From positions 1,302,001 to 1,366,000 of the forward strand of contig NZ_CP054020.1 in NCBI RefSeq assembly GCF_013282625.1: 64,000 nucleotides of DNA, written 5' to 3'. Below the pieces are notes generated by a model. The model worked only from the letters and a program-made list of their open reading frames with translations. It ran no database searches and was not told where the DNA came from. Source of the DNA: Thiomicrorhabdus xiamenensis. Its GTDB lineage: Bacteria; Pseudomonadota; Gammaproteobacteria; Thiomicrospirales; Thiomicrospiraceae. The position numbers were made by a program, and so were the translations under genes. Position 1 is the stretch's first letter. The number at the start of each line of letters is the position of its first letter. This document shows positions 53,023 to 62,987 of the stretch, piece after piece.

Positions 53023-53353
53023 CGCATCCAGCCTCCTGAAGATTAAATTTACAGTTTAACCACGTACACACAAATGTCTATAGCACGTCAACCTTATCCA
53101 AGCCACACACTTATAAAACTATTTCCTTTTATATTCAGTTACTTAGAAAGCTTTACCAGCCATTATTTTTATCGTCACACTCTCATTGACCACCCTTCTA
53201 AACCACATACGATTACAGGATTTTTCCTAGCAAAAAAAAAAAGCGCTTCGGGTTCAGAATAAACCCAAGAGCGCTTTTAATTAGGATAATAGCATGTTTC
53301 GCGAGCAGAAATGTCAGGCGACATTAACTACTCTGATGGCGACTGAGCATTGA
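53023..53353. other. Gene-free region upstream of small membrane protein
   Basis: 331 bases, AT-rich. Holds the promoter for the minus-strand membrane protein and the thrC terminator (separate entry). A plus-strand open frame at 53074-53262 lacks a ribosome site and coherent composition; I see no gene. Confidence 0.5.
53232..53278 (-). terminator. Terminator of thrC
   Basis: A broken stem AAAGCGCT/AGCGCTTT with an inner GGGTT/AACCC pairing and a loop; the minus-strand T run is eleven bases (53232-53242). Confidence 0.85.
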
Positions 53354-54829
53354 TTACTCCAGAAAATCCAAAATTGCCTGCTCAATCTCTTCTTTGTTAA
53401 CCACTGTTTTCTGAGCAATCGCTTTATCGAACAGTTGCGCAATCTGCACAGGAATCTGCACGCCGGCTTTCTGCGCGATCATTTCCAAAGCTTCTTTATC
53501 ATGCTCCGGCTTTTCACCGGTCAAGGCATAAGCGATTACCGGAGAGAACTTGGTCCATTCGGCAGTCGAATAGGCAATCGTTTTGATGGATTTGTCCTGA
53601 CGGCAAGTATCGTACGCTTTGAAACAAGTCGCTGTATGTGGACACATCAGGTAGTTGACTTCAAATGCCTGTTTGATATATGCCAGCCCTTCATCATCGG
53701 TACAGAAATCTGCAGCAAAAATTTCCTGAACTTGCGCCAGTTCATCCGCATTCAACTTGTAATATTTATCGCTATCCAACTGAAGCATCAGTTCTTTAGT
53801 ACGTTCTGCGCCGAACAGATCAAACAAAATACGTTCGATATTCGATGACTTCAAAATATCCATCGCTGGTGATGTGGTCGGAATCACCTTTGATTCACGC
53901 AGATCATATTCACCGGTGGTAATAAACTGAGTCAGAATATTGTTCTGGTTGGATGCAATATGAATCTGCTTGACCGGTAGTCCCATTTTCATTGCATAGT
54001 AGCCGCCCAAAGCGTTACCGAAGTTGCCGCTCGGTACATTCAGATACACCTGATCACCCATTTCGATCGCACCCTGACGAACCAGTTCCAGATAACTGTA
54101 AACATGGTAAATCGTCTGGAAGATAATGCGCCCGAAGTTGACCGAATTGGCTGCCGAAAGCGAAATATTGTGCGCTTGCAAAGCATCTTTAAACTTGTCG
54201 GAAACCAGCAGGGTTTTCAATGCACTTTGAGCATCGTCAAAGTCACCGTGAATACCGATTACTTTCAGGTTTTCGGCATCTTCGGTTACCATCTGCAAGC
54301 GCTGTACATCTGAAGTACCGCCGTCCGGATACAGGCAGGCAACCTGTACATTGTCGCGATTCTTGAAGGTTTCAAGTGCTGCAGGCCCCGTGTCACCGCT
54401 GGTTGCAGCCAGAATCAGGTATTTTTCATCACGTTCCTGAGCGACGGCAGACAGGACTTTACCAAACGGTTGCAACGCCATATCTTTAAAGGCGCGAGTC
54501 GGCCCGTGGTATAACTCGCTGACATACAGGTCGTCATAAACTTTAACAACCGGCACAGGATTGCTTGGGTCGTCGAACTCATCATACAATGCCAGTGCCG
54601 CATCAATTACCGACTCATCAATATCAACCTCAAAAGAGTTCAAAATATCCTTGGCCAGTTTCTTATAACCAGAATCGACATGCTCTAACAGGAATTTCTG
54701 ATCGAATGACGGTAGGCTTTCCGGAGAGTAAATACCACCAAATGAGGACATTGGGCTCAAAATAGCCTGAGAAAAAGTGATGCTGCTCGGTTTTTGACCG
54801 TCGTTGCCACGGGTTTCAATAAAGTTCAT
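53354..54829 (-). CDS. thrC: Threonine synthase
   Basis: 491 residues. PLP enzyme converting O-phosphohomoserine to threonine. PLP-lysine region GPTRAFKDMALQPFG; ATSGDTGPAALETF; NSVNFGRIIFQTIYH. Long (type II-like) ThrC. Terminal step of the pathway whose hom gene lies upstream on the same strand with the RpfE-like gene between. Long intergenic (128 bases) to the RpfE-like gene suggests its own promoter. Confidence 0.96.
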   Translation of the reverse strand: MNFIETRGNDGQKPSSITFSQAILSPMSSFGGIYSPESLPSFDQKFLLEHVDSGYKKLAKDILNSFEVDIDESVIDAALALYDEFDDPSNPVPVVKVYDDLYVSELYHGPTRAFKDMALQPFGKVLSAVAQERDEKYLILAATSGDTGPAALETFKNRDNVQVACLYPDGGTSDVQRLQMVTEDAENLKVIGIHGDFDDAQSALKTLLVSDKFKDALQAHNISLSAANSVNFGRIIFQTIYHVYSYLELVRQGAIEMGDQVYLNVPSGNFGNALGGYYAMKMGLPVKQIHIASNQNNILTQFITTGEYDLRESKVIPTTSPAMDILKSSNIERILFDLFGAERTKELMLQLDSDKYYKLNADELAQVQEIFAADFCTDDEGLAYIKQAFEVNYLMCPHTATCFKAYDTCRQDKSIKTIAYSTAEWTKFSPVIAYALTGEKPEHDKEALEMIAQKAGVQIPVQIAQLFDKAIAQKTVVNKEEIEQAILDFLE

Positions 54830-54957
54830 GGGTTACCTTATTTAAAAGACTGAAATTTTGTTATTTTGATTAGAATTCAATAATTTGCGGAATTATACCG
54901 AATATCCTTATAAAATGCTTCTGCTGCTCGATAATCAAACCATCTTTAGCAGCGAGA

Positions 54958-56007
54958 TTAATTGCAAAGCGCCCGCCAATTTTTCTTCCAACGCCAGAAA
55001 CGCTTAATTTTACGGTTTGTCAGATAAAACTGCTTTCCGGCACCTAAATCCAGAAACACACTGCTAAGGCCCCCTGTCCGCAGCGCTTCGTCGATTGGTT
55101 TTGCCCATTCGTTTTCGACATTCTCAAGCGCGGTTAACCACTCCTCCAATTGCATATTTGGAATCGCTGCACAAAGATTGTCGGGATAAACCAGGCTGTG
55201 ACCGTTAATCGATTGAGACTGCCATTGCTCAAAAGCGTTCATCGACGGACAGGAACGCGCGCAACACAGTTTTGCCATCCCTTGCAAATAAACATTATCG
55301 GCACATACACAGGCAGCAGAACGCTCTTTGATCTTGTGCTGCAACGAACCTTCACCCCATGGCCAAATGCTATTGATCTCGGGAAAGCCTTTGTTGCGGC
55401 GCGCTTCATTAACCGGGTGGCTGTAAAACAGCATCTGAGTTTCATTAATCAGTTGACGCCAGTAGTTGGCGGCATTTCCCTGAGGGTATGCGTCCGTCAC
55501 ACTTCGATAAGCAACTTCGTGCAGATCGGTCGACTGTAAATCGATCGGCTGCTTGACACGCATAAACCACTGATCGGCCTGTCCATATAGAAGTTCTACC
55601 TGATCCTGAGCAAAATGCCGGTTAAAACTTTCCAGTAGTGCCCGCGATTCCTCTTCGGTGATCGCAAGATCCTTAGCCGGAAAAAGGATAAGTGTATCCC
55701 GATCCGGAATCATCTGTACCGGATCGACACTTAACCAAAACTCCTCAATCCCGTTCTCAAACGCTTCTGGAACCAGTACGGCAGCCCGTGTAATGGCGCT
55801 GGGCAGTTTTTCCGTCTGATGAAAAAGATAACAGGCCTGAGCTTCAAAAGCGCGCCGCTTTGATAAACGGTAATCCGCCCTGCTTAATAACTTCTGCAAA
55901 TGCGGTAACTCAAGCGATTTCAGAGCATCTTGAGCCTCATCGATACGCTGTGGATGCAGAAGCCCGGGGATCCATAGGGTTAAAGATTGTGTCGCTGGCA
56001 TAAACAA
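54958..56007 (-). CDS. RpfE-like / COG4255 protein, phosphoglycerate-mutase-like
   Basis: 349 residues. PGLLHPQ near the start, CCARSCPSM and the pattern SHPVNEARRNKGFPEINSIW then PWGEGSL match the RpfE-like family (COG4255), a distant relative of 2,3-bisphosphoglycerate-independent phosphoglycerate mutases without the full metal site. Role unknown (rpfE was named in the Xanthomonas rpf cluster). It interrupts the hom-thrC pair. Confidence 0.8.
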   Translation of the reverse strand: MFMPATQSLTLWIPGLLHPQRIDEAQDALKSLELPHLQKLLSRADYRLSKRRAFEAQACYLFHQTEKLPSAITRAAVLVPEAFENGIEEFWLSVDPVQMIPDRDTLILFPAKDLAITEEESRALLESFNRHFAQDQVELLYGQADQWFMRVKQPIDLQSTDLHEVAYRSVTDAYPQGNAANYWRQLINETQMLFYSHPVNEARRNKGFPEINSIWPWGEGSLQHKIKERSAACVCADNVYLQGMAKLCCARSCPSMNAFEQWQSQSINGHSLVYPDNLCAAIPNMQLEEWLTALENVENEWAKPIDEALRTGGLSSVFLDLGAGKQFYLTNRKIKRFWRWKKNWRALCN

Positions 56008-56018
56008 GAACCTTTAAA

Positions 56019-56045
56019 TAAAAAAGCCAGCGATATCACTGGCTT
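56019..56045 (-). terminator. Terminator of alaC-hom
   Basis: Arms AAGCCAG (56024-56030) and CTGGCTT (56039-56045), 8-base loop. Minus-strand T run 56019-56025. Separates hom from the RpfE-like gene. Confidence 0.75.
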
Positions 56046-56071
56046 ATAAGCTTCACCTGTAATCTGTTTAG

Positions 56072-57382
56072 TTAACCCAGATCGGCAATACGAATACGCT
56101 GAATTTCGGAATCAACCACTTCAAGTGCAATCAAGGCTTCCAGCGCCTGATTAAGTTTGGATTCTTTTACCTGTTCGGTCAGCATGACCAAAGTGGCGTC
56201 GTCAGGGTTTTCTTCCGACGGTTCCTGATGTAAATGTTCGATATTAATTTCCAGCTCGGCCAATTTGGTCGTAATCTGCGCCAGAACACCGGCGTTATCC
56301 TTAGCAAAACAGCGCAAGTAGTAAGCCGAATGAATTTCATCGATCGACTCAACCGGAGCCTGTGCAAGTTGATCCGCTTTAAATCCAAGTCCAGGAATAC
56401 GATCTTCGACAGTCATCGACTGCGCGCGGATCACATCGATAATATCTGCGACAACCGCACTGGCCGTTGGCCCGGCACCGGCACCCGGTCCATAATACAT
56501 AGTCGGACCGACATGGTCGCCTTTTACCATGACCGCGTTCATTACGCCGTTAACGTTAGCGATCAAGACATCTTTTTTGACCAATGACGGATGAACGCGT
56601 AGCGAGAAACCATTTTCGGTACGATTGGCAATACCAAGGTGCTTAATCTTATAACCGAACTGGTCGGCAAAATGGATATCTTCGGCCGTAATGCGACTGA
56701 TACCTTCGGTATAGGTTTTATTGAATTGCAGCTCAATACCGAACGCAATAGAAGCCAAAATGGTCAACTTGTGCGCAGCATCGATTCCCTCGACATCGAA
56801 CGTCGGATCCGCTTCGGCATACCCGAGTTCCTGAGCAACCTTCAACACCTTGTCAAAGTCGGCATCCGGTTCTTCCATCTCGGTAAGAATGTAGTTCCCC
56901 GTACCGTTAATAATTCCGGCCAGCCATTCGATCTTATTCGCCGCCAAGCCTTCGCGTAACGCCTTGATAATCGGAATACCGCCGGCAACGGCCGCTTCGT
57001 AGTTTACGATGACATTATTCTCGTCGGCCAGCGCGAACAATTCATTACCGAATTCGGCAATCATCGCCTTGTTGGCGGTAACAACATGCTTACCATTACG
57101 GATCGCCTGACTGACCAACTCCTTGGCCAGCCCGGTACCACCCATTAATTCAACAACAATATCCACATCAGGATGATTAACGACATCCTCAGGGTTTTCG
57201 GTCATCTGAATACCGGTAGTATCCACCGGACGTGCGCGATTCAGGTCACGGACAGCAATAATACTGATTTCAATCGTGTGTCCTAAACGGCGCTCAATCT
57301 CATTAAGGGTATTTTGCAGAATGTTGACGGTTCCGCCGCCGACTGTACCAAGCCCTAAAAGACCGATCTTATAGGTTTTCAT
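56072..57382 (-). CDS. hom: Homoserine dehydrogenase
   Basis: 436 residues: NAD(P)-binding GLLGLGTVGGGTVNIL, catalytic MGGTGLAKELV and AIGHKLTILAS-like segments, C-terminal ACT domain (about 350-430; YYLRCFAKDNAGVLAQITTKL) expected to give feedback by threonine. Monofunctional (no aspartokinase). Follows alaC by 32 bases. Reduces aspartate semialdehyde to homoserine. Confidence 0.97.
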   Translation of the reverse strand: MKTYKIGLLGLGTVGGGTVNILQNTLNEIERRLGHTIEISIIAVRDLNRARPVDTTGIQMTENPEDVVNHPDVDIVVELMGGTGLAKELVSQAIRNGKHVVTANKAMIAEFGNELFALADENNVIVNYEAAVAGGIPIIKALREGLAANKIEWLAGIINGTGNYILTEMEEPDADFDKVLKVAQELGYAEADPTFDVEGIDAAHKLTILASIAFGIELQFNKTYTEGISRITAEDIHFADQFGYKIKHLGIANRTENGFSLRVHPSLVKKDVLIANVNGVMNAVMVKGDHVGPTMYYGPGAGAGPTASAVVADIIDVIRAQSMTVEDRIPGLGFKADQLAQAPVESIDEIHSAYYLRCFAKDNAGVLAQITTKLAELEINIEHLHQEPSEENPDDATLVMLTEQVKESKLNQALEALIALEVVDSEIQRIRIADLG

Positions 57383-57414
57383 AATGTGGTTGGATCCTAG
57401 TTTAATATTGTTTT

Positions 57415-58611
57415 TTAATCTTGTTTAATCAGGCCGTCTTTGCGGAACATGTCGCGGATACCGCGAATCGCCTGACGGGTACGGTGCTCGTTTTCAATCA
57501 AACCGAAACGTACATGGTCATCACCGTAGTCTCCGAAACCGATACCCGGAGAAACCGCGACTTTCGCTTCCTTAAGCAGTTTTTTGGAAAACTCCAGAGA
57601 GCCCATTTCGCGATATGGTTCAGGGATTTTCGCCCATACAAACATGGTTGCTTTAGGCGGAGTCACTTCCCAGCCGACTGCGTTCAAACCTTGGCATAAA
57701 ACATCTCTGCGTGACTTGTACATCTCACAGATTTCATGAACACAATCTTGTGGCCCTTCCAGAGCGGCAATAGCGGCAACCTGAATCGGTGTAAAAGTTC
57801 CATAATCAAGGTAAGACTTCATGCGTTTAAGCGCATGAACAAGATCCGGATTACCGACCATAAAGCCGACGCGCCAGCCTGGCATATTGTAACTTTTGGA
57901 TAAGGTAAAGAATTCGACCGCAATGTCTTTGGCCCCTTCCACTTCCATAATTGACGGCGCTTTGTATCCGTCAAAGACGATGTCCGCATAAGCCAAGTCA
58001 TGGATGACCCAGATATTGTGCTCTTTAGCAATTTTGATAACACGCTCGAAAAAGTCTAACTCGATGGTGTCGGTCGTTGGGTTGCCTGGAAAGTTAAGTA
58101 CCAGCATTTTCGGCTTCGGCCAGCTGTCTTTGATCGCTTTTTCCAATTCTTCAAAGAAGTCTGTGTCCGGCGTCATGCGTACATGGCGGATGTCGGCACC
58201 GGCAATGACGAAACCGTACGGATGAATCGGATAAGCCGGATTCGGAACCAGAACAGTATCGCCTTTATCCACGGTAGCCAATGCTAAATGAGCCAACCCC
58301 TCTTTCGAACCGATGGTCACAACCGCTTCGCTATCCGGATTAAGGTCGACGTCGTAACGGTCTTTGTACCAGTTACAGATCGCTTTGCGCAGACGAGGGA
58401 TCCCCTGTGAAACCGAATAACGGTGCGTGCCTTCACGCTGCACCACTTCGATCAGTTTATCGACAATATGCTTTGGCGTATCCTGATCAGGATTACCCAT
58501 ACCGAAATCGATAATGTCTTCGCCGCGACGACGGGCTTCCGCCTTCAGTTCGCCGACTATGTTAAATACATATGGAGGGAGTCTTTTGATTCTTTGAAAT
58601 TCGTCTGCCAC
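57415..58611 (-). CDS. alaC: Alanine transaminase AlaC
   Basis: 398 residues from the GTG at 58611, chosen because AGAAGG lies 9 bases before it and the resulting N-terminus ([20 protein letters not shown]) matches family start; starts at ATG 58683 or 58755 would add residues that lack a ribosome site and resemble nothing. PLP-lysine in [19 protein letters not shown]. Converts pyruvate and glutamate to alanine and 2-oxoglutarate. Pairing with hom is common. Confidence 0.9.
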   Translation of the reverse strand: MADEFQRIKRLPPYVFNIVGELKAEARRRGEDIIDFGMGNPDQDTPKHIVDKLIEVVQREGTHRYSVSQGIPRLRKAICNWYKDRYDVDLNPDSEAVVTIGSKEGLAHLALATVDKGDTVLVPNPAYPIHPYGFVIAGADIRHVRMTPDTDFFEELEKAIKDSWPKPKMLVLNFPGNPTTDTIELDFFERVIKIAKEHNIWVIHDLAYADIVFDGYKAPSIMEVEGAKDIAVEFFTLSKSYNMPGWRVGFMVGNPDLVHALKRMKSYLDYGTFTPIQVAAIAALEGPQDCVHEICEMYKSRRDVLCQGLNAVGWEVTPPKATMFVWAKIPEPYREMGSLEFSKKLLKEAKVAVSPGIGFGDYGDDHVRFGLIENEHRTRQAIRGIRDMFRKDGLIKQD

Positions 58612-58855
58612 GAAAGTATGCCTTCTACTCAATTGTTGAGTCAGCCAACTTGGATCACAGGGATCGGTTAACCACTCAGACATGCTTAAAAAGAGGGGTT
58701 TAAAGTAAAACGATAATGATACAGCATCCTGATTTTTCGTCAATTGAAAATCCATGCCGAATCGGCTTTAATAACGGCCAATCAGCATTTAAAACAGACC
58801 TCTGCGCACTTTGTACAGAGATCGCTGTTCATTCACTAAATTCAGGGCCAACATT

Positions 58856-59236
58856 ATGAAATTTACAGAGCACCGCGACTCCAATATCAATGTGGTAAAA
58901 CACTACGAACCCGGCCTGGTGAAAATCAACGCCGACGAATACCGTCACAGTCTGTTTTTAAACCAACATGAAGTCTATCCGGATTGGCCGGTCGAACATA
59001 TCGAACAGCTGACGACAGCATTGTTAGATGAGATTTTACAGACGCAACCCGAGGTGATTATTCTGGGTACAGGAGAACAGCAGGTTTTTCCGCACCCTTC
59101 CCTGTTTGCACATTGTGCCGGTAAAGGCGTTGGACTGGAGGTCATGGCGAACGATGCCGCCTGCAGAACCTTTAATGTAATTACTACCGAGGATCGTGAT
59201 GTCGCTCTGGCACTGATTTTCAAGAACGCGGATTAA
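58856..59236 (+). CDS. DUF498/Mth938-like protein
   Basis: 126 residues from ATG 58856. MKFTEHRDSN, INADEYRHSLFLNQHEVYPD, ILGTGEQQVFPHPSLFAHC and GLEVMANDAACRTFNVITTE are Mth938/NDUFAF3-like. Family members are small alpha/beta folds; role in bacteria unclear (the eukaryotic relative helps complex I assembly). Convergent with nlpD. Confidence 0.88.
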   Translation: MKFTEHRDSNINVVKHYEPGLVKINADEYRHSLFLNQHEVYPDWPVEHIEQLTTALLDEILQTQPEVIILGTGEQQVFPHPSLFAHCAGKGVGLEVMANDAACRTFNVITTEDRDVALALIFKNAD

Positions 59237-59246
59237 ACACGCTTAT

Positions 59247-59284
59247 AAGGGGCAAGCCACCTGGCAACTAAGCGCGCCCCTTTG
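59247..59284. terminator. Terminator between DUF498 gene and nlpD
   Basis: Arms AAGGGGC (59247-59253) and GCCCCTT (59276-59282) with a 22-base loop. Confidence 0.5.
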
Positions 59285-59326
59285 AAAACCAAAAGATTAA
59301 ACCCTTTCGCCCACTGAACTCAACTT

Positions 59327-60118
59327 TCACTCACCCAAAACTTTTTTGATTGAAATCTTCTGCCCGTGATAACGAACTTCAGTGTACAGCTTAGGCTTGT
59401 CGGTAAGGCCAGTCGATCCCATAGTCGCAATCTGCGCCCCTGAGCGTACCTGATCCCCTTTTTTCACCAACAATCGCTGATTGTGTGCATAGACGGATAA
59501 TTTACCGTCCGGGTGTTTGAGCATAATCATATTGCCGTACTCGGTAATGCCATCGCCGGCAAAAACCACTTCTCCATCTGCCATTGCATACACTTTCTGG
59601 CCGATAAAACCGTAAATTTCCAGAGCGCTGATGCCATGTTCGTCACGAATAAAACGGTAATCCGTCTGTTTACTCATCGGCCAGGACCATTGCTTAACTG
59701 AATCGGCACTTAAGTCTTCGGAATAAGCCGGTTCACGACTGACATGATAGGTATTGACGCTATTATCCGTATTGATAGATGAGTCGTAAGCTGACGCATT
59801 ATCTGAATAAGGGATTTTCAGCTCCTGATTCACGTAAATCAGGTCAGCACGGCTGATGTGATTAACTTCCTGTAGAAGCGTGAGTGGCACCTGGCATTTC
59901 TCGGCAATCCGGCTCAGGCTATCGCCGGGTTTTACAATATAGACACTCGAACAGGAATTTGCGCCGCTTACCGGTTGGCTTTTCAGCACTGGAGCCGGTC
60001 TACCGTCGTCACGAGCTGAAGGGTCATATTTAAGTGGCGAACTGCATCCCTGAAGCTGTAACAACGAAATCGAAACAACAGCAATCAACGGGAGATTTTT
60101 TTTCAGATAGGTTTCCAT
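59327..60118 (-). CDS. nlpD: NlpD-like lipoprotein, LysM plus inactive M23 domain
   Basis: 263 residues. Lipobox LLQLQGCSS gives a lipoprotein with Cys27; LysM domain (about 56-100; YIVKPGDSLSRIAEKCQVPLT) binds peptidoglycan; M23 fold (about 150-262). The active-site His/Asp are missing (DEHGISALEIYGF instead of HxGxD, YTEVRYHG instead of HxH), as in NlpD, which activates the amidase AmiC. Downstream of surE, pcm and yqaA, but rpoS does not follow. Confidence 0.92.
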   Translation of the reverse strand: METYLKKNLPLIAVVSISLLQLQGCSSPLKYDPSARDDGRPAPVLKSQPVSGANSCSSVYIVKPGDSLSRIAEKCQVPLTLLQEVNHISRADLIYVNQELKIPYSDNASAYDSSINTDNSVNTYHVSREPAYSEDLSADSVKQWSWPMSKQTDYRFIRDEHGISALEIYGFIGQKVYAMADGEVVFAGDGITEYGNMIMLKHPDGKLSVYAHNQRLLVKKGDQVRSGAQIATMGSTGLTDKPKLYTEVRYHGQKISIKKVLGE

Positions 60119-60287
60119 AATGAACCGAAATATTTTTTGTATTGGTTTAATCGTTACGAATCGTTTAGGACTCTAATCATGAGTAATTCAGCAACCAATT
60201 GCAACCATAGGACGCCAAAATAGAGTCTCGAAGCCTTTAAGTGTGCATGATAGCGCCGGCAGTAAATGTATTAGCTGGACAAAAACA

Positions 60288-60869
60288 TCATTTGAGATAG
60301 TGCCAGCCGATTGCCAGCACAATAAGCGCAACCAGCGCCCAACCGATCCAATCGACCCACTTACGGATAACCGGCTCAAAGGAAGCGCCACCCCAACGCA
60401 TCAAGGCTGCGACCAGATAAAAACGTGCACCCCGTCCGACTAGAGAAGCAATAATAAACGGTAACAATGCCATGGCACTGGCCCCGGCCGATATAGTAAA
60501 GACCTTGTAAGGTATCGGACTGAACCCGGCTATAAAAACGACCCAGACTCCATACTGATCAAAAAAAGCTTGTGCGGCATCCAGCTTAGGCTGATAGCCC
60601 AGTTCGACAATCAAAGGCTGAATCATATCCATCGCAAAATAGCCGATCGCGTAACCCAGCAGGCCGCCGAGTGCGGAAAACAACGTGGCGATCCATGCAA
60701 AATAAAAAGCCTGTTGCGGCTTGGCCAGGCTCATCGGCATCAGCATTACATCGGGGGGAACCGGAAAAAACGATGATTCGGCAAAACTCATTCCGCCCAG
60801 ATAGCGGGTTGCTTTAGGATGAGCAGCCCACTGTAAAACCTTATCGTACAGTGGCGTAAAAATTTTCAT
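60288..60869 (-). CDS. yqaA: YqaA-family membrane protein (SNARE-associated/DedA-like)
   Basis: 193 residues. ESSFFPVPPDVMLMPMSLA and SALGGLLGYAIGYFAMD are typical; four or five helices; the family belongs to the DedA/VTT domain superfamily, membrane homeostasis transport. Overlaps the pcm end by 4 bases on the same strand, giving coupled translation. Confidence 0.88.
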   Translation of the reverse strand: MKIFTPLYDKVLQWAAHPKATRYLGGMSFAESSFFPVPPDVMLMPMSLAKPQQAFYFAWIATLFSALGGLLGYAIGYFAMDMIQPLIVELGYQPKLDAAQAFFDQYGVWVVFIAGFSPIPYKVFTISAGASAMALLPFIIASLVGRGARFYLVAALMRWGGASFEPVIRKWVDWIGWALVALIVLAIGWHYLK

Positions 60870-61570
60870 TGCGCAACTCCTTTACGCATTGGAACAAACG
60901 AGACATCACCGAGAGCGACCTGCTCCAGTCGGTCCTGATGGCGGATAAAACCATACAGATGTTGTGGATGCGAACCGATGGGCATAACAAGGCGGCCGCC
61001 TATTTTCAGCTGTTCGACCAGTTCGTACGGAAGTGTTTCCGGAGACGCCGCGGAAATAATAGCGTCAAACGGTGCATAGCCAGGTAATCCCCAGTGACCG
61101 TCCGCAGTAAAAAACTCGACATTACCTGCCTGTAATTGCTGTAATTTTTCCTGTGCCTGACGACTTAAATCGGGAATACGCTCAACGGTGTAGACCTTGT
61201 CACACAAAGCCGACAGGATCGCTGTCTGATAGCCTGAACCGGTACCGATTTCAAGAACCTTGCGCACAGGGTTGTTGGCGTCCGACAACAACCATTCGGT
61301 CATAATCGCCACAGTGGAGGGATGGGAAATTGTCTGCTCATGACCGATAGGTAATGCACAATCTTCGTAGGAACGATGGGAGAAAGCCGGGTCAACAAAG
61401 AGATGCCTCGGGATCATATTCATAACATCCGCGACTTTTGTCGTCTTTAAGGCGCCCTGCGCCTGCAGCTGGGTAATCAGTTTTTGGCGTTTACGCGGCG
61501 AGGTCATTCCGACACCATCATATTGGCGACAAATTTCGAACTGGATTCTCTGATCTGGATTCTGCTGCAT
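60866..61570 (-). CDS. pcm: Protein-L-isoaspartate O-methyltransferase
   Basis: 234 residues from ATG 61570; MTSPRKRQKL (downstream, residue 22 in this numbering) is another possible start matching the shorter E. coli protein. SAM-binding VLEIGTGSGYQTAIL, PRHLFVD, and SHPSTVAIMTEWLL. Repairs isoaspartyl damage in proteins. Begins 5 bases after the surE stop, operon. Confidence 0.95.
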   Translation of the reverse strand: MQQNPDQRIQFEICRQYDGVGMTSPRKRQKLITQLQAQGALKTTKVADVMNMIPRHLFVDPAFSHRSYEDCALPIGHEQTISHPSTVAIMTEWLLSDANNPVRKVLEIGTGSGYQTAILSALCDKVYTVERIPDLSRQAQEKLQQLQAGNVEFFTADGHWGLPGYAPFDAIISAASPETLPYELVEQLKIGGRLVMPIGSHPQHLYGFIRHQDRLEQVALGDVSFVPMRKGVAQ

Positions 61571-61575
61571 AAAGG

Positions 61576-62349
61576 TCAATCTGAAATCCTGTCCGCCCAT
61601 GCCTTGAGATTTTGCAGCGCCTGGTAATGCGTTAAGTCAATCTTCAGCGGCGTAATGGAGACGTAACCATGCTCGACGGCATAAAAATCGGTGTCTTCAG
61701 CAGAGTCTGCCGCACTGCCGGCCGGACCAATCCAGTGGATAGGCAGTCCTCGAGGATCTAACTGACTAACGACTGGCTCCGAAGCGTGACGGCGTCCCAG
61801 ACGGGTTACCTTAAATCCTTTTATCTGCTCAAGAGGGAGGTCTGGGATATTAATATTAAGGATCGTATCGGACGCCAACTCTATATCGGCCAAGTCATTG
61901 AAAATTCTTAAAAAATAATGTGCCGCACTATCAAAATTAGTTTCGCCGCAAAGCGATATCGCAATCGATGGCTTGCCAAGAAAACGCCCTTCCGTTGCCG
62001 CCGCGACCGTGCCGGAATAAAGCACATCGTCTCCCATATTCGCCCCAGCATTAATTCCGGAAATGACCATATCCGGTTGAAATCCGAGCGCACCGTTAAC
62101 CCCCAGATGAACACAGTCTGTCGGAGTACCGTTAACACTGTACTGAGTTGTATTCTTTTCGTCATCCTGCTTAACCAGATGGAGACGTAAAGGATTAACC
62201 AGAGTCAGAGAATTACTTGCCGCGCTGCGGTTACGATCCGGAGCGATCAGAGTCAGGGATTGAATAGTCGGATGCCCTTGCAAACTCTGCAAGAGGGTTT
62301 GAATGCCGGGGGCGAAATGGCCGTCATCATTCGAGATAAGAATTTTCAT
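61576..62349 (-). CDS. surE: 5'/3'-nucleotidase SurE
   Basis: 257 residues. Starts MKILISNDDGHFAPGIQTL; metal site NDDG and motif VSGINAGANMGDDVLYSGTVAAA; GKPSIAISL. Survival-protein phosphatase dephosphorylating 3'- and 5'-mononucleotides. First gene of surE-pcm-yqaA-nlpD. truD, normally upstream, is absent and replaced by divergent smrA. Confidence 0.96.
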   Translation of the reverse strand: MKILISNDDGHFAPGIQTLLQSLQGHPTIQSLTLIAPDRNRSAASNSLTLVNPLRLHLVKQDDEKNTTQYSVNGTPTDCVHLGVNGALGFQPDMVISGINAGANMGDDVLYSGTVAAATEGRFLGKPSIAISLCGETNFDSAAHYFLRIFNDLADIELASDTILNINIPDLPLEQIKGFKVTRLGRRHASEPVVSQLDPRGLPIHWIGPAGSAADSAEDTDFYAVEHGYVSITPLKIDLTHYQALQNLKAWADRISD

Positions 62350-62441
62350 TCAGTTTACAATACGTCTTAAATTTCAGCCTAATAATATAAACCATACCGG
62401 CAGGCTTTAGCAAAATAACCCAATAAAAGTTTCTTGAAATT

Positions 62442-62987
62442 ATGAGCAATGACGACCAAGACCTTTTCGCCGCAGCAATGAGCGATGTTACCCCTCTGAA
62501 AAAGTCGAATAAAATCGAGTCTTATGACCGGGAAGAACAGATCGCCAAAAGCAAGCGCCTCCTCAGAGACAGTAAAAGGAAACGCATGCAAAAAACGCAT
62601 CCGGAACTGGAGTTGGATCGAAAGCAGATTTTTTCCAAAGTCGGCGCCTTTGACAAATTGTTGTATTCACAGAAAGGCGTCCAACTGCGTGAAATCAATC
62701 GTTTGAAAAACGGCGATTTTGCGGTTCAGGCGCTACTGGATCTGCATGGTAATACCGAAGAACAGGCCGAAATCCTTTTAAACCGGTTTCTGGCGGATGC
62801 CATAGCGCAAAAGTTGCGTTTCATCCGCATTATTCACGGTAAAGGCTACAACTCGGAAAATGATTTTCCGGTACTGAAAAACCTGACAAACCAGGTATTA
62901 CGTCAGTGTCGTCCGGTCATTGCATTTAGCAGTGCTGCAGAAAAAGACGGCGGCGTTGGAGCGGTAAACATCCTTCTTAAATCCTAA
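62442..62987 (+). CDS. smrA: Smr-domain endonuclease-like protein (SmrA)
   Basis: 181 residues. N-terminal DDQDLFAAAMSDVTPLKK is SmrA-like; the Smr domain (about 95-180) has LLDLHGNTEEQAEILLNRFL and IRIIHGKGYNSE, the two motifs used in nuclease activity. Family includes RNA endonuclease SmrB acting in ribosome rescue; the exact substrate here is open. Divergent from surE by about 90 bases. Confidence 0.88.
   Translation: MSNDDQDLFAAAMSDVTPLKKSNKIESYDREEQIAKSKRLLRDSKRKRMQKTHPELELDRKQIFSKVGAFDKLLYSQKGVQLREINRLKNGDFAVQALLDLHGNTEEQAEILLNRFLADAIAQKLRFIRIIHGKGYNSENDFPVLKNLTNQVLRQCRPVIAFSSAAEKDGGVGAVNILLKS

Noticed and set aside
53074..53262. 62-residue plus-strand open frame in AT-rich intergenic DNA
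   Set aside because: No ribosome site, ends in a poly-Lys run created by the A11 tract of the thrC terminator, composition unlike a protein.
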